NCBI GenBank assembly: GCA_005656395.1
Contig: SRSI01000004.1
Coordinates: 2,046,001-2,110,000 of the forward strand
Reading direction: 5' to 3'
DNA: 64,000 nucleotides
Origin: Strongyloides papillosus
Taxonomy: Eukaryota; Nematoda; Chromadorea; Rhabditida; Strongyloididae
Shown: positions 1 to 9,759 of the stretch, piece after piece
Numbering within the stretch: position 1 is the first letter of the stretch
How the letters are laid out: the number at the start of each line of letters is the position of its first letter
Program-made: the position numbers and the translations under genes
The notes under the pieces: model-generated
The model's database searches: none
Seen by the model: the letters and a program-made list of their open reading frames with translations, nothing else
Told to the model about the DNA's origin: nothing

Positions 1-348
1 GTCGAGAGAAAGTCCGATGCTACTAAAGGACATAAACAATATGATTTCACTTTGTCTGAAATCTTAAATGACATCAAGATAGTACTTGAAAGTCAAGGCA
101 TGAATCGCCTAGAGCAATTTAATGCTCGTCCACCAATGGAGAATGCTATGGATGTTTCCACATTCGCCAAGAAATTTAATGATTATCTTCGTAGAAGATT
201 TGCTACTAATCAGCCTTCAGAGTTCCTGAAGGACAAACCTGATCTGAGACGTGAACAATTTTACTTGTTCACAAGAGGATTGCACCCAATCCTCCGGGAA
301 AATAATTCCACGAAAACCTTTATGAATTGCAATATGATGAATTCATAG
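1..348 (+). pseudogene. Gag capsid-like segment, frame broken before 327
   Basis: The frame is open from base 1, so the start lies upstream. The product is a charged, helical capsid-like segment (for example FAKKFNDYLRRRFATN and RREQFYLFTRGL), compatible with a gypsy Gag. It ends at TAG 346-348, while the continuation of Gag and pol is in the -1 frame. In that frame a TAA sits at 303-305, so the two frames overlap only across about 306-345. I see no canonical slippery heptamer there. A small indel in the run around 296-306 is the simplest explanation. No zinc knuckle is visible. Confidence 0.6.
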
Positions 349-3300
349 CCACATACGTAGACACACAGCTACGTTTCCAATCTAAATTACATAAAGCTTC
401 CCAGAAAGCAAATAATATTAATAACAACAATTTTAAAAATAATGTTAAACACATAAATAAACATAATAATGTGTCAAACAATAAACAATCGAATTTGAAA
501 TTTGATAATACAAAGAAACCATTTGTAAAAAATAACTCTAGCGGTTATATTAAAAATAATCACCAGTCATCATCTGGTACACATAATAATAAGGGACATC
601 AATCCCGATATACTGCGTCGAAACCGGCTAATAAGCCTGTAACTTCATATAATAATACTAGTTCTGGTATGAACTATAAACCTAATAATAACCAATCATC
701 TGGTTATAATAAAAATAGTATAAAAACTAAACATCAAAAACATGGTAAGGTTCATACGATTGAACCTACGCATGATGAATGCCACAATGATGGCGAAATG
801 AATGTTATAATGCATTCTATTAAGGAGATCAAAAATATGATCAACGACTTTAAACTAAATACATTAACAATCTGTATGTTAATGATATGTATGCTTATAC
901 CATTCGGTGGTTGTCAACCCCTTGGTATATGTCGATTTGCACCTTCTGAATTTCCTCGATTGTATCTTCAGAACAACTATGACGCTAAAAAGGCAAAACA
1001 AGTTACATTAGTATCTGTTGATAACAGATGTGTAGCTTTAGACGTATTTGCTAGTGGCTATCGCCTTGGCAACGTCTTTGTAGACCCCGACAGTAATGTC
1101 GAACATTACTTTGATAAAAAGGCTCCAACATTTTCTTGTGCTGGAAGCCATCTTGTCCATTTATCAGGACGCAATGAAACCTTCGCTGAAGAAGTTTCAA
1201 CAGGTACACATAATGCTGATACCTCTTTAAAGAACATACGAGCTAAGCATGCTATGTATGAAGCTGGATGTGATAAACTTAGTTCTGTTTCACAGACAGT
1301 ACCTATGGATCCTCATCCTAGCAAAATAGTCTCATCGACTAAGGCGCCTGTTGTGATGTTAGCAGAGCGGCCACCTATTGTGCAAATTGTTTCAAACGAT
1401 AAAAGCGTTTCTGCTTCGAAGATTAAGGCACCAACGGATGCTAGTGTTCCTTCGAAAGCAACAAAACCTAATAATGATGCTGCCTTAAAAGCTGCATCTG
1501 TTGATAGTTCCAAAGTATCATCAACCACATCTGGTTATCAGAAAATTAAATCTTCATTGAAAACCTGTGAAGATGAATTAGAAAGGACGAAGACTCTCTT
1601 AAAAGAGAGTACAAGTACTATATCCGACCTACGATCGGAAATAGAACGAATAAGGCGAGCGAATAACATGCTTTCCGAGCAACTTCGTGATTCTGAAGAT
1701 CGTCATCGGACGACTTCGCGATCAATGACTGAGGAATCGGCCAAATCCCTTTCCGAAGACATAAAAACAGTCTCTAATGCTTTGACTGATGAAAATAGAA
1801 TCCGCCAGGAATGTGAAGACAACTGGAAGGATGAAATAAAACGTCTTAATAGTGAGATTGAGGATTGTAATACCAAACTCAATAAGCTAAAGACGGCAAA
1901 TAACGCGTTACGTGGAGAACGTGATAAAGCTAGTAAAGCTTTAAAATCCTGTAATATAGATAAGGATACTTGTCTTAAAGATTTAGATGAGTTAAAATCA
2001 GACGTTAATCGTCTTAATATAGCACTTGAGGATAAGGACAATGAGTTATCCGAAGCTAAAACATTAATAGATTCTCATGAATCCCAAATAACGGTTTATA
2101 AAAACCAGGAAGCTGCTCTAACCGAACAGTTAGCTGCAATAAATAATCGTATTTCTCAATTAGAGAATACCGAATTAGAGAATGATGACGAGCAAGAGCA
2201 TAATTCATTATCCAATGTACATGCGTTAAACGAATGTACTAATAAAGAGGCACAATGCCATCTACAATTAATTAAGACACAAAGTCTAACTGATTTAACA
2301 CGTACGGAGCTTACTCGTTGTGAATCACAGATTGCTGTGATAAAATCACGAGCATCCTCATCGCCGTGTCTAAACAATATTCCCGCTACTGATAACAAAT
2401 CAGAGAAGGGATTGTCCATGATCGAATGGGCTAAAAAAATATATCAACTACATGTTGATGAGGCTATAACAGAAATGCCTAATTCTATTGCTAGTGCATT
2501 AACATTAATCACTGCAATTTTGGTTAAATACGGTTTTAATAAAACTGCTGAAACTTTGAGAAAAGGTTATGGTTCTTCTTCTAACAATGAGATCCCATAC
2601 ACTCATCAATTAAGGACGATTTCTGAAGCACGACCGCTTACAAGAACTCCTATTCGAGTATCCCGTTATGGGGTAATACAGAATATTCGTAATTCTGATT
2701 CAATGGTAAAATTACCTGTGATTTCGATTACTATCGGATCAAATAAATTCGATGCACTTGTTGATACTGGTGCTTCCTTAAATGTCATTAGTCAAGATGC
2801 ATTTAATCTCATACCTAGTACACATAAAACTATGGTAAAACCATCGTTAAAAGCTGCAACAGTAGCAAATAATGACAAACTCGTTTTTAGCGGGGCTTCT
2901 AGAATTTATGTAGAAGCAAATAATAAACGAGAACAACTTGAATTTCACATAGTGGACAAGTTATCATATGATATAATTATTGGTATCCCTGGATTACATC
3001 GAATTTTTGGTGATGAACTAACTATTCGATTTAATCATAGTATGCCATCTATTACCAACGTACCCGTCAAGACGGCTTCTAAGGTACGTGTTCCTCCTAG
3101 AACAACAAAAGTAATTCATGCCGATGTACATGCAATTCCATCCCATGAAAAAATTAATTGTTTATTTGTGAGTAACCCTCGTTGGAAGGGTAGTGATCAC
3201 ATTATGACCTACTATCAGACAGGTCCTGTAATTGATAATAAATTTGCCGTGATTCTTCAAAATCATGGATCAAATACTGTATTAATACCCGCTAATACTG

Positions 3301-6038
3301 AAATTGGTAATCTACATTCTATTGAAGAAGTAGATGATAATACTATACGGATCTCTGGTGACGAAATAATCCCAGAAGATGCCGCTTGGGAAGATTCCTT
3401 ACCCAACTATCCAGAGAGTCATGCTCCTCTTACTAGAGAGCAACTAATGGATTCCATTTCTTGGACAAATTGTACTCTTTCTCCGAAGGCGAAAGAGATG
3501 TTACAAGATATCATATGGAATAATCGTACCGCATTTTTCGAATATGATGGAAATGCTGGTCTTTATAATGGTGATGAGCGTCTCAATATTGAGTTAGCCA
3601 CATCTGAATTACCTCAACGTATTCGGCCTGGTCGTAGGTCGAGAGAGATTGAGATTGAAATTGATAAGCAGGTCGAAGACATGCTTGAAAAGGGGATGAT
3701 CAAACATAGTCGATCTTCTTACCTTTCTAGAGTCGTATTAGTACGAAAGAAAGACATGAAATGGCGTTTTGTCGTCGATTTTAGAGCTATTAATAAGCTC
3801 ATAAAACAACAGTCACATCTTATTCCACGGATAGATAGATTGACTGAAGAAGCTAGTGGTCATAAGTACTACAGCGTATTTGATTTGAAACAAGGATTTC
3901 ATCAAATACCTCTTGATGAACATAGCAGGCGTATTGCTGCTTTTGTTACACATAGAGGAATTTACCAATATAAGGTAATGCCTATGGGACTTACTGGATC
4001 GCCAGATAAGTTTCAAGATATAATAGACAAAGTCCTTAGCAACATACCCGATTGCTATATCTACTTGGATGATATTCTCACTTGTTCTCAAGATGAGGAA
4101 TCTCATATCCACAATATTAATAATATTCTGTCACGTATAGCAGAATATAATATGAAAATCACTTTAAATAAGTGTCAATTTGGGCAAAAAAATGCTCAAT
4201 ATTTAGGATACATCATTGATTTTGATGGTATCCATCCTAACCCTGATAAGGTTAAGGCTATCACGAATAAACGTGAACCGAAAACAGAAAAAGAGATTAA
4301 ATCTTTTCTTAGTGCTGTGTCTTATTTTAGAAGGCACATTAAAAATGTTTCAGCATTGGCTGAACCTTTATATAGAGTTATTAACTCATATTCTTGGACA
4401 TCAGAACAATCTGATGCTTTCCAGGCCTTAAAAAAGGCACTGACAAATGCTGCAGTATTGGCTCCTCCGGACCATACGGCACCATATACCATATACACCG
4501 ACGCTTCATTTCAAGGCTTAGGTGCAGCTCTTACGCAAAAAAATAAACCAATTGCCTTTGCTTCGAGATCTCTGAAACCTGCAGAGAAAAATTATCCAAT
4601 AATCAAATTGGAAGCTTTGGGTCTAGTTTATGCTTTACGGCAATTTAGACCATATATTTACGGTAAACATACTAAAGTAGTTACCGATCACAAGCCATTA
4701 TTGGCTTTACTTAAAAATAAAGAGTTGACTGGTATTCTTCAACGATACCAGATGGCTATAATAGAATACGATATTACAATCGTATATCTTAAAGGAGAAG
4801 ATAATCATGTTGCCGATTATCTTAGTAGGACGGAATTTAATGCCGTTCTTCTGAAGGAAGGTCTCTTTGAAGACGTATTTCCTATAATGGAGAATCCAAT
4901 GAATACTCCATATGTTATAAGTAAATTTCATAACTTTCTTAATGAAAAAGAAAAAGATGTCATTAAAGATGGTGATATCAACGTCTTTTACAGAGGTAAA
5001 CGACGTGTTTTTGTTCCTAAAGTGCTAAGGGAAGAGTTGTTGAGACGATTCCATAGCCATCCTTTAATAGGACAACATTTTGGTTTCGATAAACTAGCAG
5101 ATAAATTCTGTCTTATATTCTTCTGGCCTAAGATGCTTGAAGATATGAAACGTATTTGGCAAGACTGTGAGGTATGTTGGAAAGTGAAACACCAACCCTC
5201 TAATTTAGCAGCTACCAATACTAAAACAATCCCTAAACCTGAAGGTATTTGGGAAACTTTAAATGCTGATTATATACAGCTTGAAGATCATCTTCACGTG
5301 TTAGTGATAATAGATGAATATAGTCGTTTTGTGTATACTGCTGTTACCAAACGACAAGATCAAAATACTACACTTCTACAATTAATGAAGTGCTTTTCCA
5401 CTTTTGGATTTCCCAAAGTATTACGTACAGATGGAGGATCTGGCTTTATTAGTAATAAAGTATCAGATTACCTTAAATCTGTTAATGTTACTCATTATGT
5501 GTCATCTCCACATAATCATACTTCAAATGCTTTCGCTGAACGATTTAATCGTACAATTCGCGAAGCTATCAGAGCACAATCTGATTTATCATATACTGAT
5601 GCTGTATATGCTTTAACATATGCTTATAATCGTACAAAGCATACTTCAACAGGTTATCCACCTTGTTATTTTATTCTCAATACTGCTGATAAATTTTCAG
5701 ACGAGATTGCAATTAATTCATCCCTTAGTGGTTTGAAAGATGTTATACAATTCGGTCGTACCGGATTTAGTGAATCAAAGCCTAAGAGAAAAGGAAAAGT
5801 TCTTTCTCCAGGTATGTTTGTGATGAAACGTGTGTTACATAAAAAGTTAAATCACACATCACATAAAAATCAAGATATATTTGAAGGTCCTTATAAAATA
5901 ATTAAGCATTTACATGCGGACACATATATCATTCAAAAATGTTCTCGTACTGGTAGACTCACTGGTAGAGAAGAAAGAGTTACCACTGATAGATTGAAAA
6001 TCATTCCTTCACTATCTACAACTCCTTATAACACATAA
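306..6038 (+). CDS. pol: Gag-Pol polyprotein with coiled-coil insert, protease, RT, RNase H, integrase
   Basis: One open frame of about 1,900 residues; numbering here is from codon 327, which is not a real start. In order: an Asn-rich Gag tail (1-150); a hydrophobic segment (about 176-193); a Cys-containing domain to about 330; a long Lys/Glu-rich coiled coil (about 405-690); a second hydrophobic helix (about 719-736). Then come retropepsin with canonical DTG (D813), RT with YLDD (Y1246), an RNase H with D, E, D and D in TDAS, KLEALG, TDHKPL and VADYLSR, and integrase with an HHCC finger (HSHPLIGQHF...CEVC) and D1648, D1702, E1738 (D-35-E). The pol part has no stop, so it is recent or still functional. 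The insert between Gag and protease is unusual. It ends at TAA 6036-6038. Confidence 0.9.
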   Translation, partial: FHENLYELQYDEFIATYVDTQLRFQSKLHKASQKANNINNNNFKNNVKHINKHNNVSNNKQSNLKFDNTKKPFVKNNSSGYIKNNHQSSSGTHNNKGHQSRYTASKPANKPVTSYNNTSSGMNYKPNNNQSSGYNKNSIKTKHQKHGKVHTIEPTHDECHNDGEMNVIMHSIKEIKNMINDFKLNTLTICMLMICMLIPFGGCQPLGICRFAPSEFPRLYLQNNYDAKKAKQVTLVSVDNRCVALDVFASGYRLGNVFVDPDSNVEHYFDKKAPTFSCAGSHLVHLSGRNETFAEEVSTGTHNADTSLKNIRAKHAMYEAGCDKLSSVSQTVPMDPHPSKIVSSTKAPVVMLAERPPIVQIVSNDKSVSASKIKAPTDASVPSKATKPNNDAALKAASVDSSKVSSTTSGYQKIKSSLKTCEDELERTKTLLKESTSTISDLRSEIERIRRANNMLSEQLRDSEDRHRTTSRSMTEESAKSLSEDIKTVSNALTDENRIRQECEDNWKDEIKRLNSEIEDCNTKLNKLKTANNALRGERDKASKALKSCNIDKDTCLKDLDELKSDVNRLNIALEDKDNELSEAKTLIDSHESQITVYKNQEAALTEQLAAINNRISQLENTELENDDEQEHNSLSNVHALNECTNKEAQCHLQLIKTQSLTDLTRTELTRCESQIAVIKSRASSSPCLNNIPATDNKSEKGLSMIEWAKKIYQLHVDEAITEMPNSIASALTLITAILVKYGFNKTAETLRKGYGSSSNNEIPYTHQLRTISEARPLTRTPIRVSRYGVIQNIRNSDSMVKLPVISITIGSNKFDALVDTGASLNVISQDAFNLIPSTHKTMVKPSLKAATVANNDKLVFSGASRIYVEANNKREQLEFHIVDKLSYDIIIGIPGLHRIFGDELTIRFNHSMPSITNVPVKTASKVRVPPRTTKVIHADVHAIPSHEKINCLFVSNPRWKGSDHIMTYYQTGPVIDNKFAVILQNHGSNTVLIPANTEIGNLHSIEEVDDNTIRISGDEIIPEDAAWEDSLPNYPESHAPLTREQLMDSISWTNCTLSPKAKEMLQDIIWNNRTAFFEYDGNAGLYNGDERLNIELATSELPQRIRPGRRSREIEIEIDKQVEDMLEKGMIKHSRSSYLSRVVLVRKKDMKWRFVVDFRAINKLIKQQSHLIPRIDRLTEEASGHKYYSVFDLKQGFHQIPLDEHSRRIAAFVTHRGIYQYKVMPMGLTGSPDKFQDIIDKVLSNIPDCYIYLDDILTCSQDEESHIHNINNILSRIAEYNMKITLNKCQFGQKNAQYLGYIIDFDGIHPNPDKVKAITNKREPKTEKEIKSFLSAVSYFRRHIKNVSALAEPLYRVINSYSWTSEQSDAFQALKKALTNAAVLAPPDHTAPYTIYTDASFQGLGAALTQKNKPIAFASRSLKPAEKNYPIIKLEALGLVYALRQFRPYIYGKHTKVVTDHKPLLALLKNKELTGILQRYQMAIIEYDITIVYLKGEDNHVADYLSRTEFNAVLLKEGLFEDVFPIMENPMNTPYVISKFHNFLNEKEKDVIKDGDINVFYRGKRRVFVPKVLREELLRRFHSHPLIGQHFGFDKLADKFCLIFFWPKMLEDMKRIWQDCEVCWKVKHQPSNLAATNTKTIPKPEGIWETLNADYIQLEDHLHVLVIIDEYSRFVYTAVTKRQDQNTTLLQLMKCFSTFGFPKVLRTDGGSGFISNKVSDYLKSVNVTHYVSSPHNHTSNAFAERFNRTIREAIRAQSDLSYTDAVYALTYAYNRTKHTSTGYPPCYFILNTADKFSDEIAINSSLSGLKDVIQFGRTGFSESKPKRKGKVLSPGMFVMKRVLHKKLNHTSHKNQDIFEGPYKIIKHLHADTYIIQKCSRTGRLTGREERVTTDRLKIIPSLSTTPYNT

Positions 6039-6840
6039 TTTCACATGTTATATAATGTTTTTGTGCATTATGCACATATAAATATAAAAATATACTTGAA
6101 CACTTTCAATTTTGACATTTTTACTATTATCCACATATGAAATGGATACACATGCGCTTGATAAATGCATTAATCAAATTAAACGATTTTTGATAAATTT
6201 ATTTTCAACAAAAATGGTACTTGTTACCTCAATTTGGTGTATTTATACTCTTCTTCGACTAGACGTCTGAAAAGGGGAGGACATACACGCAATTTTGCAA
6301 CAAGTGACACACTTTGCAATAAAAAAAAAAATAAATAATATTGTATATGCATCAGACATATACAAAGGAAAGTCCAATTAAGGATAAAATAATCATTCAA
6401 TCAAAAGTATACAACATAATTATATCAATAAGTTATTTTAAAATAACTAAATAAAAAGTATCTTTTAAATAAAGTACTTAGTTATACAATGTCGTGTAGA
6501 CAAAGTTACCAACACTAAAGGATATGAAAATATCTAATACGTTGATATTATAATACTTACAAAATAAGTAAATACCATTCCTAGTATCCAACGCTAGAAA
6601 TATCAGGTCAAAAAAAGTAATTGACAAAACAAAAACATTACATACTTTTTATAAGTAAAAAGGTACATAGTAAAAGGATTATAAAAACATCCTTATATAA
6701 AATAAGAAAATAACACGTCATATAAGAAATGATCGTGAACAATAAAAGAGATTAACAAAAAAGAAAGTTAAACAAAAATATAAAACAAATTTATTAAATA
6801 AATTTTATTAACAATAAATAAAATTAAAAAAAATTTTAAT
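6039..6840 (+). other. Non-coding 3' region of the first LTR element with an internal polypurine tract
   Basis: A+T-rich sequence with no supportable ORF. At 6267-6280 it carries CTGAAAAGGGGAGG, almost the same as the terminal polypurine tract CTGAAAAGGGGA at 7545-7556. It may be an internal plus-strand primer site, or the original 3' end before sequence was added. Minus-strand AATAAA motifs near 6785-6810 lie 35-60 bp past the stop of the antisense gene and may serve as its poly(A) signals. Confidence 0.5.
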
Positions 6841-6843
6841 TAA

Positions 6844-7248
6844 TTAAACCTCCGTAAAGGAGGTTGGAAGTGGAGGTGGTGATGGTGGTGGTGTTTGTGG
6901 TGCTCCTGGGGCACCATTCTCCTCATCATAGTTGGTGGAGCCACAGTGGGGGCAGGGGCCCTTCTTGGAGGCTTTCGCCCATCTCTTGACCCTCCGATAT
7001 CCAGCTGCCACTAACATTAGAACAAAAAATTCTAATAATGGCCGGCAGTATCCCATTATTTGGATGGCCAATAAGGCCCAGGCAGTCATTTCTCCCTTGA
7101 ATGCTCCAGAGACTCCAGCAGCAGTAGTGGTTGTTGGGGCAGGTGTTGTTGGTTGGTAGCCATGGCGGCTACACAATTCTTCATAATTTCTGAAAAACAA
7201 ATTATCATAAGTCCAGACAAAAATAAAGAAAACTTACACAGCTGGCAT
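6844..7248 (-). CDS. Spliced antisense gene for a small proline-rich membrane protein, inside the LTR element
   Basis: Exon 1 is 7248-7238 (ATG CCA GCT GT), the intron is 7237-7190 (48 bp, GTAAGT...TTTTTCAG), and exon 2 is 7189-6844, ending in TAA. Splicing keeps the frame and gives 118 residues. Without splicing the frame has no upstream ATG, which is why I chose this start. The product has a Thr/Pro-rich N-terminus (TTPAPTTTT), a hydrophobic stretch of about 30 residues (from MTAWALLAIQIMGY), a basic patch (RRVKRWAKASKK), a CPHCGSTNYDE half zinc-ribbon and a Pro-rich tail (PPPSPPPLP). I recognise no family. Codons are much more G+C-rich than the surroundings. A minus-strand TATA-like box lies about 60 bp upstream and AATAAA motifs lie downstream. 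It sits between pol and the polypurine tract, so it is probably an accessory gene of the element; a captured host gene is the alternative. Confidence 0.7.
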
Positions 7249-7303
7249 CTTTTACTTCTGACCAAAACAATGATTAAAAAAAGAATAAGAATAATTCTTA
7301 AAG

Positions 7304-7318
7304 CCTTATATATATATA
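7304..7318 (-). promoter_or_regulatory. TATA-like box of the antisense gene
   Basis: Read on the minus strand this is TATATATATAAGG, placed 56-70 bp upstream of the ATG at 7248. That is a plausible spacing for a TATA-driven start with a short leader. It is weak evidence alone because the region is A+T-rich. Confidence 0.35.
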
Positions 7319-7544
7319 CAAAAAAACAAAACAACTTTTGATGATTACAAAATAAAGCATTGATGGATTAAAATATCAATGATCAAATACCAAATTAATA
7401 ATATATGTCTATCTTCTGGCTATTGCCAAAGAAAAAACAGTAGGATTATTAAAGAAAAATCAAATATCAAATACCAGAAACATTATTACTAACTTCGTCT
7501 ACCTATTGTTTAACAAATAAAATTCCCAGATCGCTACGAAGTAG

Positions 7545-7556
7545 CTGAAAAGGGGA
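7545..7556 (+). promoter_or_regulatory. Polypurine tract of the first LTR element
   Basis: CTGAAAAGGGGA lies directly against the TGTAACG start of the 3' LTR, the expected place for plus-strand DNA priming. A near copy lies 1.3 kb upstream at 6267. Confidence 0.8.
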
Positions 7557-7733
7557 TGTAACGCCCCCAGAAGGCGTTATTAAAAAAACCAATATAAATA
7601 CCAAGACAAATTCACTTTATATGTGAGATATTGAACATAAAATATTGTACCGAAGTTCTATTAATAAAAAGTTTATTTTATACATTTCGTTTTCATATCA
7701 CCCGAGGATAGCACCTCGTTAAAAAAGCTTATA
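7557..7733 (+). repeat. 3' LTR of the first element
   Basis: 177 bp starting TGTAACGCC and ending GCTTATA. It is closely similar over its length to the solo copy at 11115-11289, including the shared block CCGAGGATAGCAC and the shared end. It contains TATAAAT-like and AATAAA motifs expected of an LTR promoter and poly(A) signal. The end is TA rather than the usual CA, in both copies. Confidence 0.8.
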
Positions 7734-8747
7734 TATCTTAAAAACTACTACACAGTTATATTTTTTAGTATTAAAAAATACGATGAATAAGTTTATTTTG
7801 AAATTGAAAATGTATGTTTTCCAAAGTACGATACTTTATAAAAAAATTCACTAACTTAATTCACATTAAAAAGTACTTTTAAAAATAATTTGCATGATCA
7901 AGTATTTATTGTCTGGTATTTATTTTAGTTTTATCATGGTGATTAGACATATTTTTCGATAAAACTAAAGAAATTTTTTTGTAAATTCTTTTCAATAATA
8001 ATGTAAAAATACTAGTTTTTACAATTTTAATTATTGTACTTAATTACATAAAAAAGATTTTTGTTTTTTGGATCGCTGAATACCTAAAAATGTAACATTA
8101 TTCACATTTTTAACCATTTTTTACCTACACACTTCCTTCTCTTAAGACTGAGTTTTGTAGAGATCCCCATGTAAAATCATCAGATTTTGACAAAATTTTA
8201 GACCAAATTTTATTATGTCAGAAAATAAAATGAAACAAATATATAAAAAATATTAACTATAGCTTAATAAATTTAATTTTCTAAGATGCATCATACTTAC
8301 AATAATTGTTAATATCTTAATCTGTAAGTCTTATTAAAATATTTTCTTTAGACCCTAAAAATAATAAATTATTTTTTTTATAAATTTAATATCAAACACT
8401 TAATATTTGTATAATATTTATAGTTAAAGTGTTATTTTTTATAAAACAGTTCTAAACTTTTGTTGAAATTTTTATTTACTTTACTGGAACAAAATGATTT
8501 GAAAATGCTATGTTATGCTATTAAATGAAACTATTATATTGAAAGAACGTTTATTCTTAAGAAAATACTTTAAAATAAGCGAAGATTATATCGTGCGGTA
8601 GATCAAGTCACCTTATGTAAATCTGCATAAGACAATCTACAACCTATTAGGATGTTAAAATTTTTCTAGAAACACCTGTAAACAACAAACTTAAGTCTAC
8701 AGTCATGGCTGTTTTCTATTGGCGAGTTAAGATTTGCCCAGAGGCGC
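7734..8747. other. A+T-rich spacer
   Basis: No ORF, RNA gene or repeat boundary that I can support. Confidence 0.5.
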
Positions 8748-8841
8748 GCCCCATTGGCGCAGTTGGTTAGCGCGTGGTACTTATAAGTTAAAGTTATTCT
8801 AAGCAAGGCCAAGGTCACCAGTTCGAGCCTGGTATGGGGCA
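8748..8841 (+). tRNA. tRNA-Ile (anticodon TAT) with a ~20-nt intron
   Basis: The 7-bp acceptor stem GCCCCAT/ATGGGGC is perfect, followed by discriminator A. The D arm carries the A box GGCGCAGTTGGTTAGCGC. The anticodon loop is CTTATAA (TAT). The T arm ACCAGTTCGAGCCTGGT is perfect and holds the B box. Total length is 94 nt, about 20 more than a mature tRNA. The extra bases fall just 3' of the anticodon, where eukaryotic nuclear tRNA introns lie, and tRNA-Ile(UAU) is one of the tRNAs that commonly has one. A TTTT terminator follows at 8846-8849. The A31-G39 pair at the base of the anticodon stem is imperfect. Confidence 0.93.
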
Positions 8842-9054
8842 AATCTTTTATTAACAGCTAAAAATGATTTATATTGTTATTGTCACTTAAACATTTTTTA
8901 AGTAGATAATAGAATTTACTTCAAATATAGAGACTGTCAGTAATCTCATAGCAAATACTTTAAAATGATGATGTACTAGCCACTTGTACTGTATAATATA
9001 TATACTATATATAATGAGTCACTTTATATTATGCTAACAGAGACATTATATTAA

Positions 9055-9267
9055 TACACTTAGAAAAATTTTGCGGCTAGAAATCACAAATTTTTGCAAC
9101 CGCAAACCACTATAATTTTGCTGTAAAATTAGGTACCTCTTATTTATAAAATACCGCAAAAATATCAATTTAAATAAGTCAAAATTTCTATCAACCGCAA
9201 GAATCTGTTCACAAACGCAAAAAAATTTGCAACCACAAAAATCCGCACAATATATTTTTCTCAGTGT
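9055..9267. repeat. Short palindromic MITE
   Basis: The ends are inverted copies (ACACTTAGAAAAATTTTGCGG against CCGCACAATATATTTTTCTCAGTGT), flanked by TA on both sides. The interior repeats CAACCGCAA-like words. No coding capacity. Confidence 0.55.
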
Positions 9268-9759
9268 AAGTAATGAATGTTCTATTATTCTAAATTATCA
9301 TAATATTTCTTTGAAAATTTAAAGTGTATAAAAAAAGCTCGTTAAAAAATTACTTTTTATGTTAGTAAAAAAGTATACAACAGGGTACTAATATCAAGAT
9401 GTTTTCTATAACTGTTGTAAAATTTACTTTTTCTAACAACTCTTCTTAACCAAAATCTAAAATTATTCTAAAGCAGAATAATTGTAATTTTGGTGCTTTC
9501 ATGGAAGATTAAAAAAGCTACCGGATAATTGAGATATAATTATGAACCTTAGTTAAACTTCCATTTAGCAAACGACTAGAATATAAAACAATAAAGATAT
9601 AAGTATGCTTAAAGTGTTTAAATACCCAAATTTAGCTATGTATGTTTTCATCTTTCGTTGACCGAATCTGATAATATATTCAATATTCTTTAGTTATATA
9701 GAGCATGAAGTGATAAGTGTATTATTATTTGAATGTACCGCTTTATATTGACTCTGACA

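Larger units (their letters stand above)
1..7733 (+). mobile_element. Ty3/gypsy-like LTR retrotransposon, 5' end outside the window
   Basis: This is the 3' portion of an LTR element: gag tail, gag-pol, a 1.5-kb 3' region and a 177-bp 3' LTR. The 5' LTR and primer site lie upstream of base 1. Domain order is Gag, a large insert, protease, RT, RNase H, integrase, so it is Ty3/gypsy-like. A polypurine tract directly abuts the LTR. The LTR is recognised because a second, solo copy occurs at 11115-11289 and both begin TGTAACGCC. Unlike typical gypsy elements, the region between pol and the LTR holds a minus-strand spliced gene. The target duplication cannot be checked because the left end is missing. 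Confidence 0.85.

Noticed and set aside
296..345. Programmed -1 frameshift between gag and pol of the first element
   Set aside because: The -1 frame has TAA at 303-305 and I see no canonical slippery heptamer in 306-345; an indel is simpler. Other copies would settle it.
6932..7159. Plus-strand ORF opposite the antisense gene
   Set aside because: Shadow of the minus-strand frame; low-complexity product, no start context, and the splice signals support the other strand.
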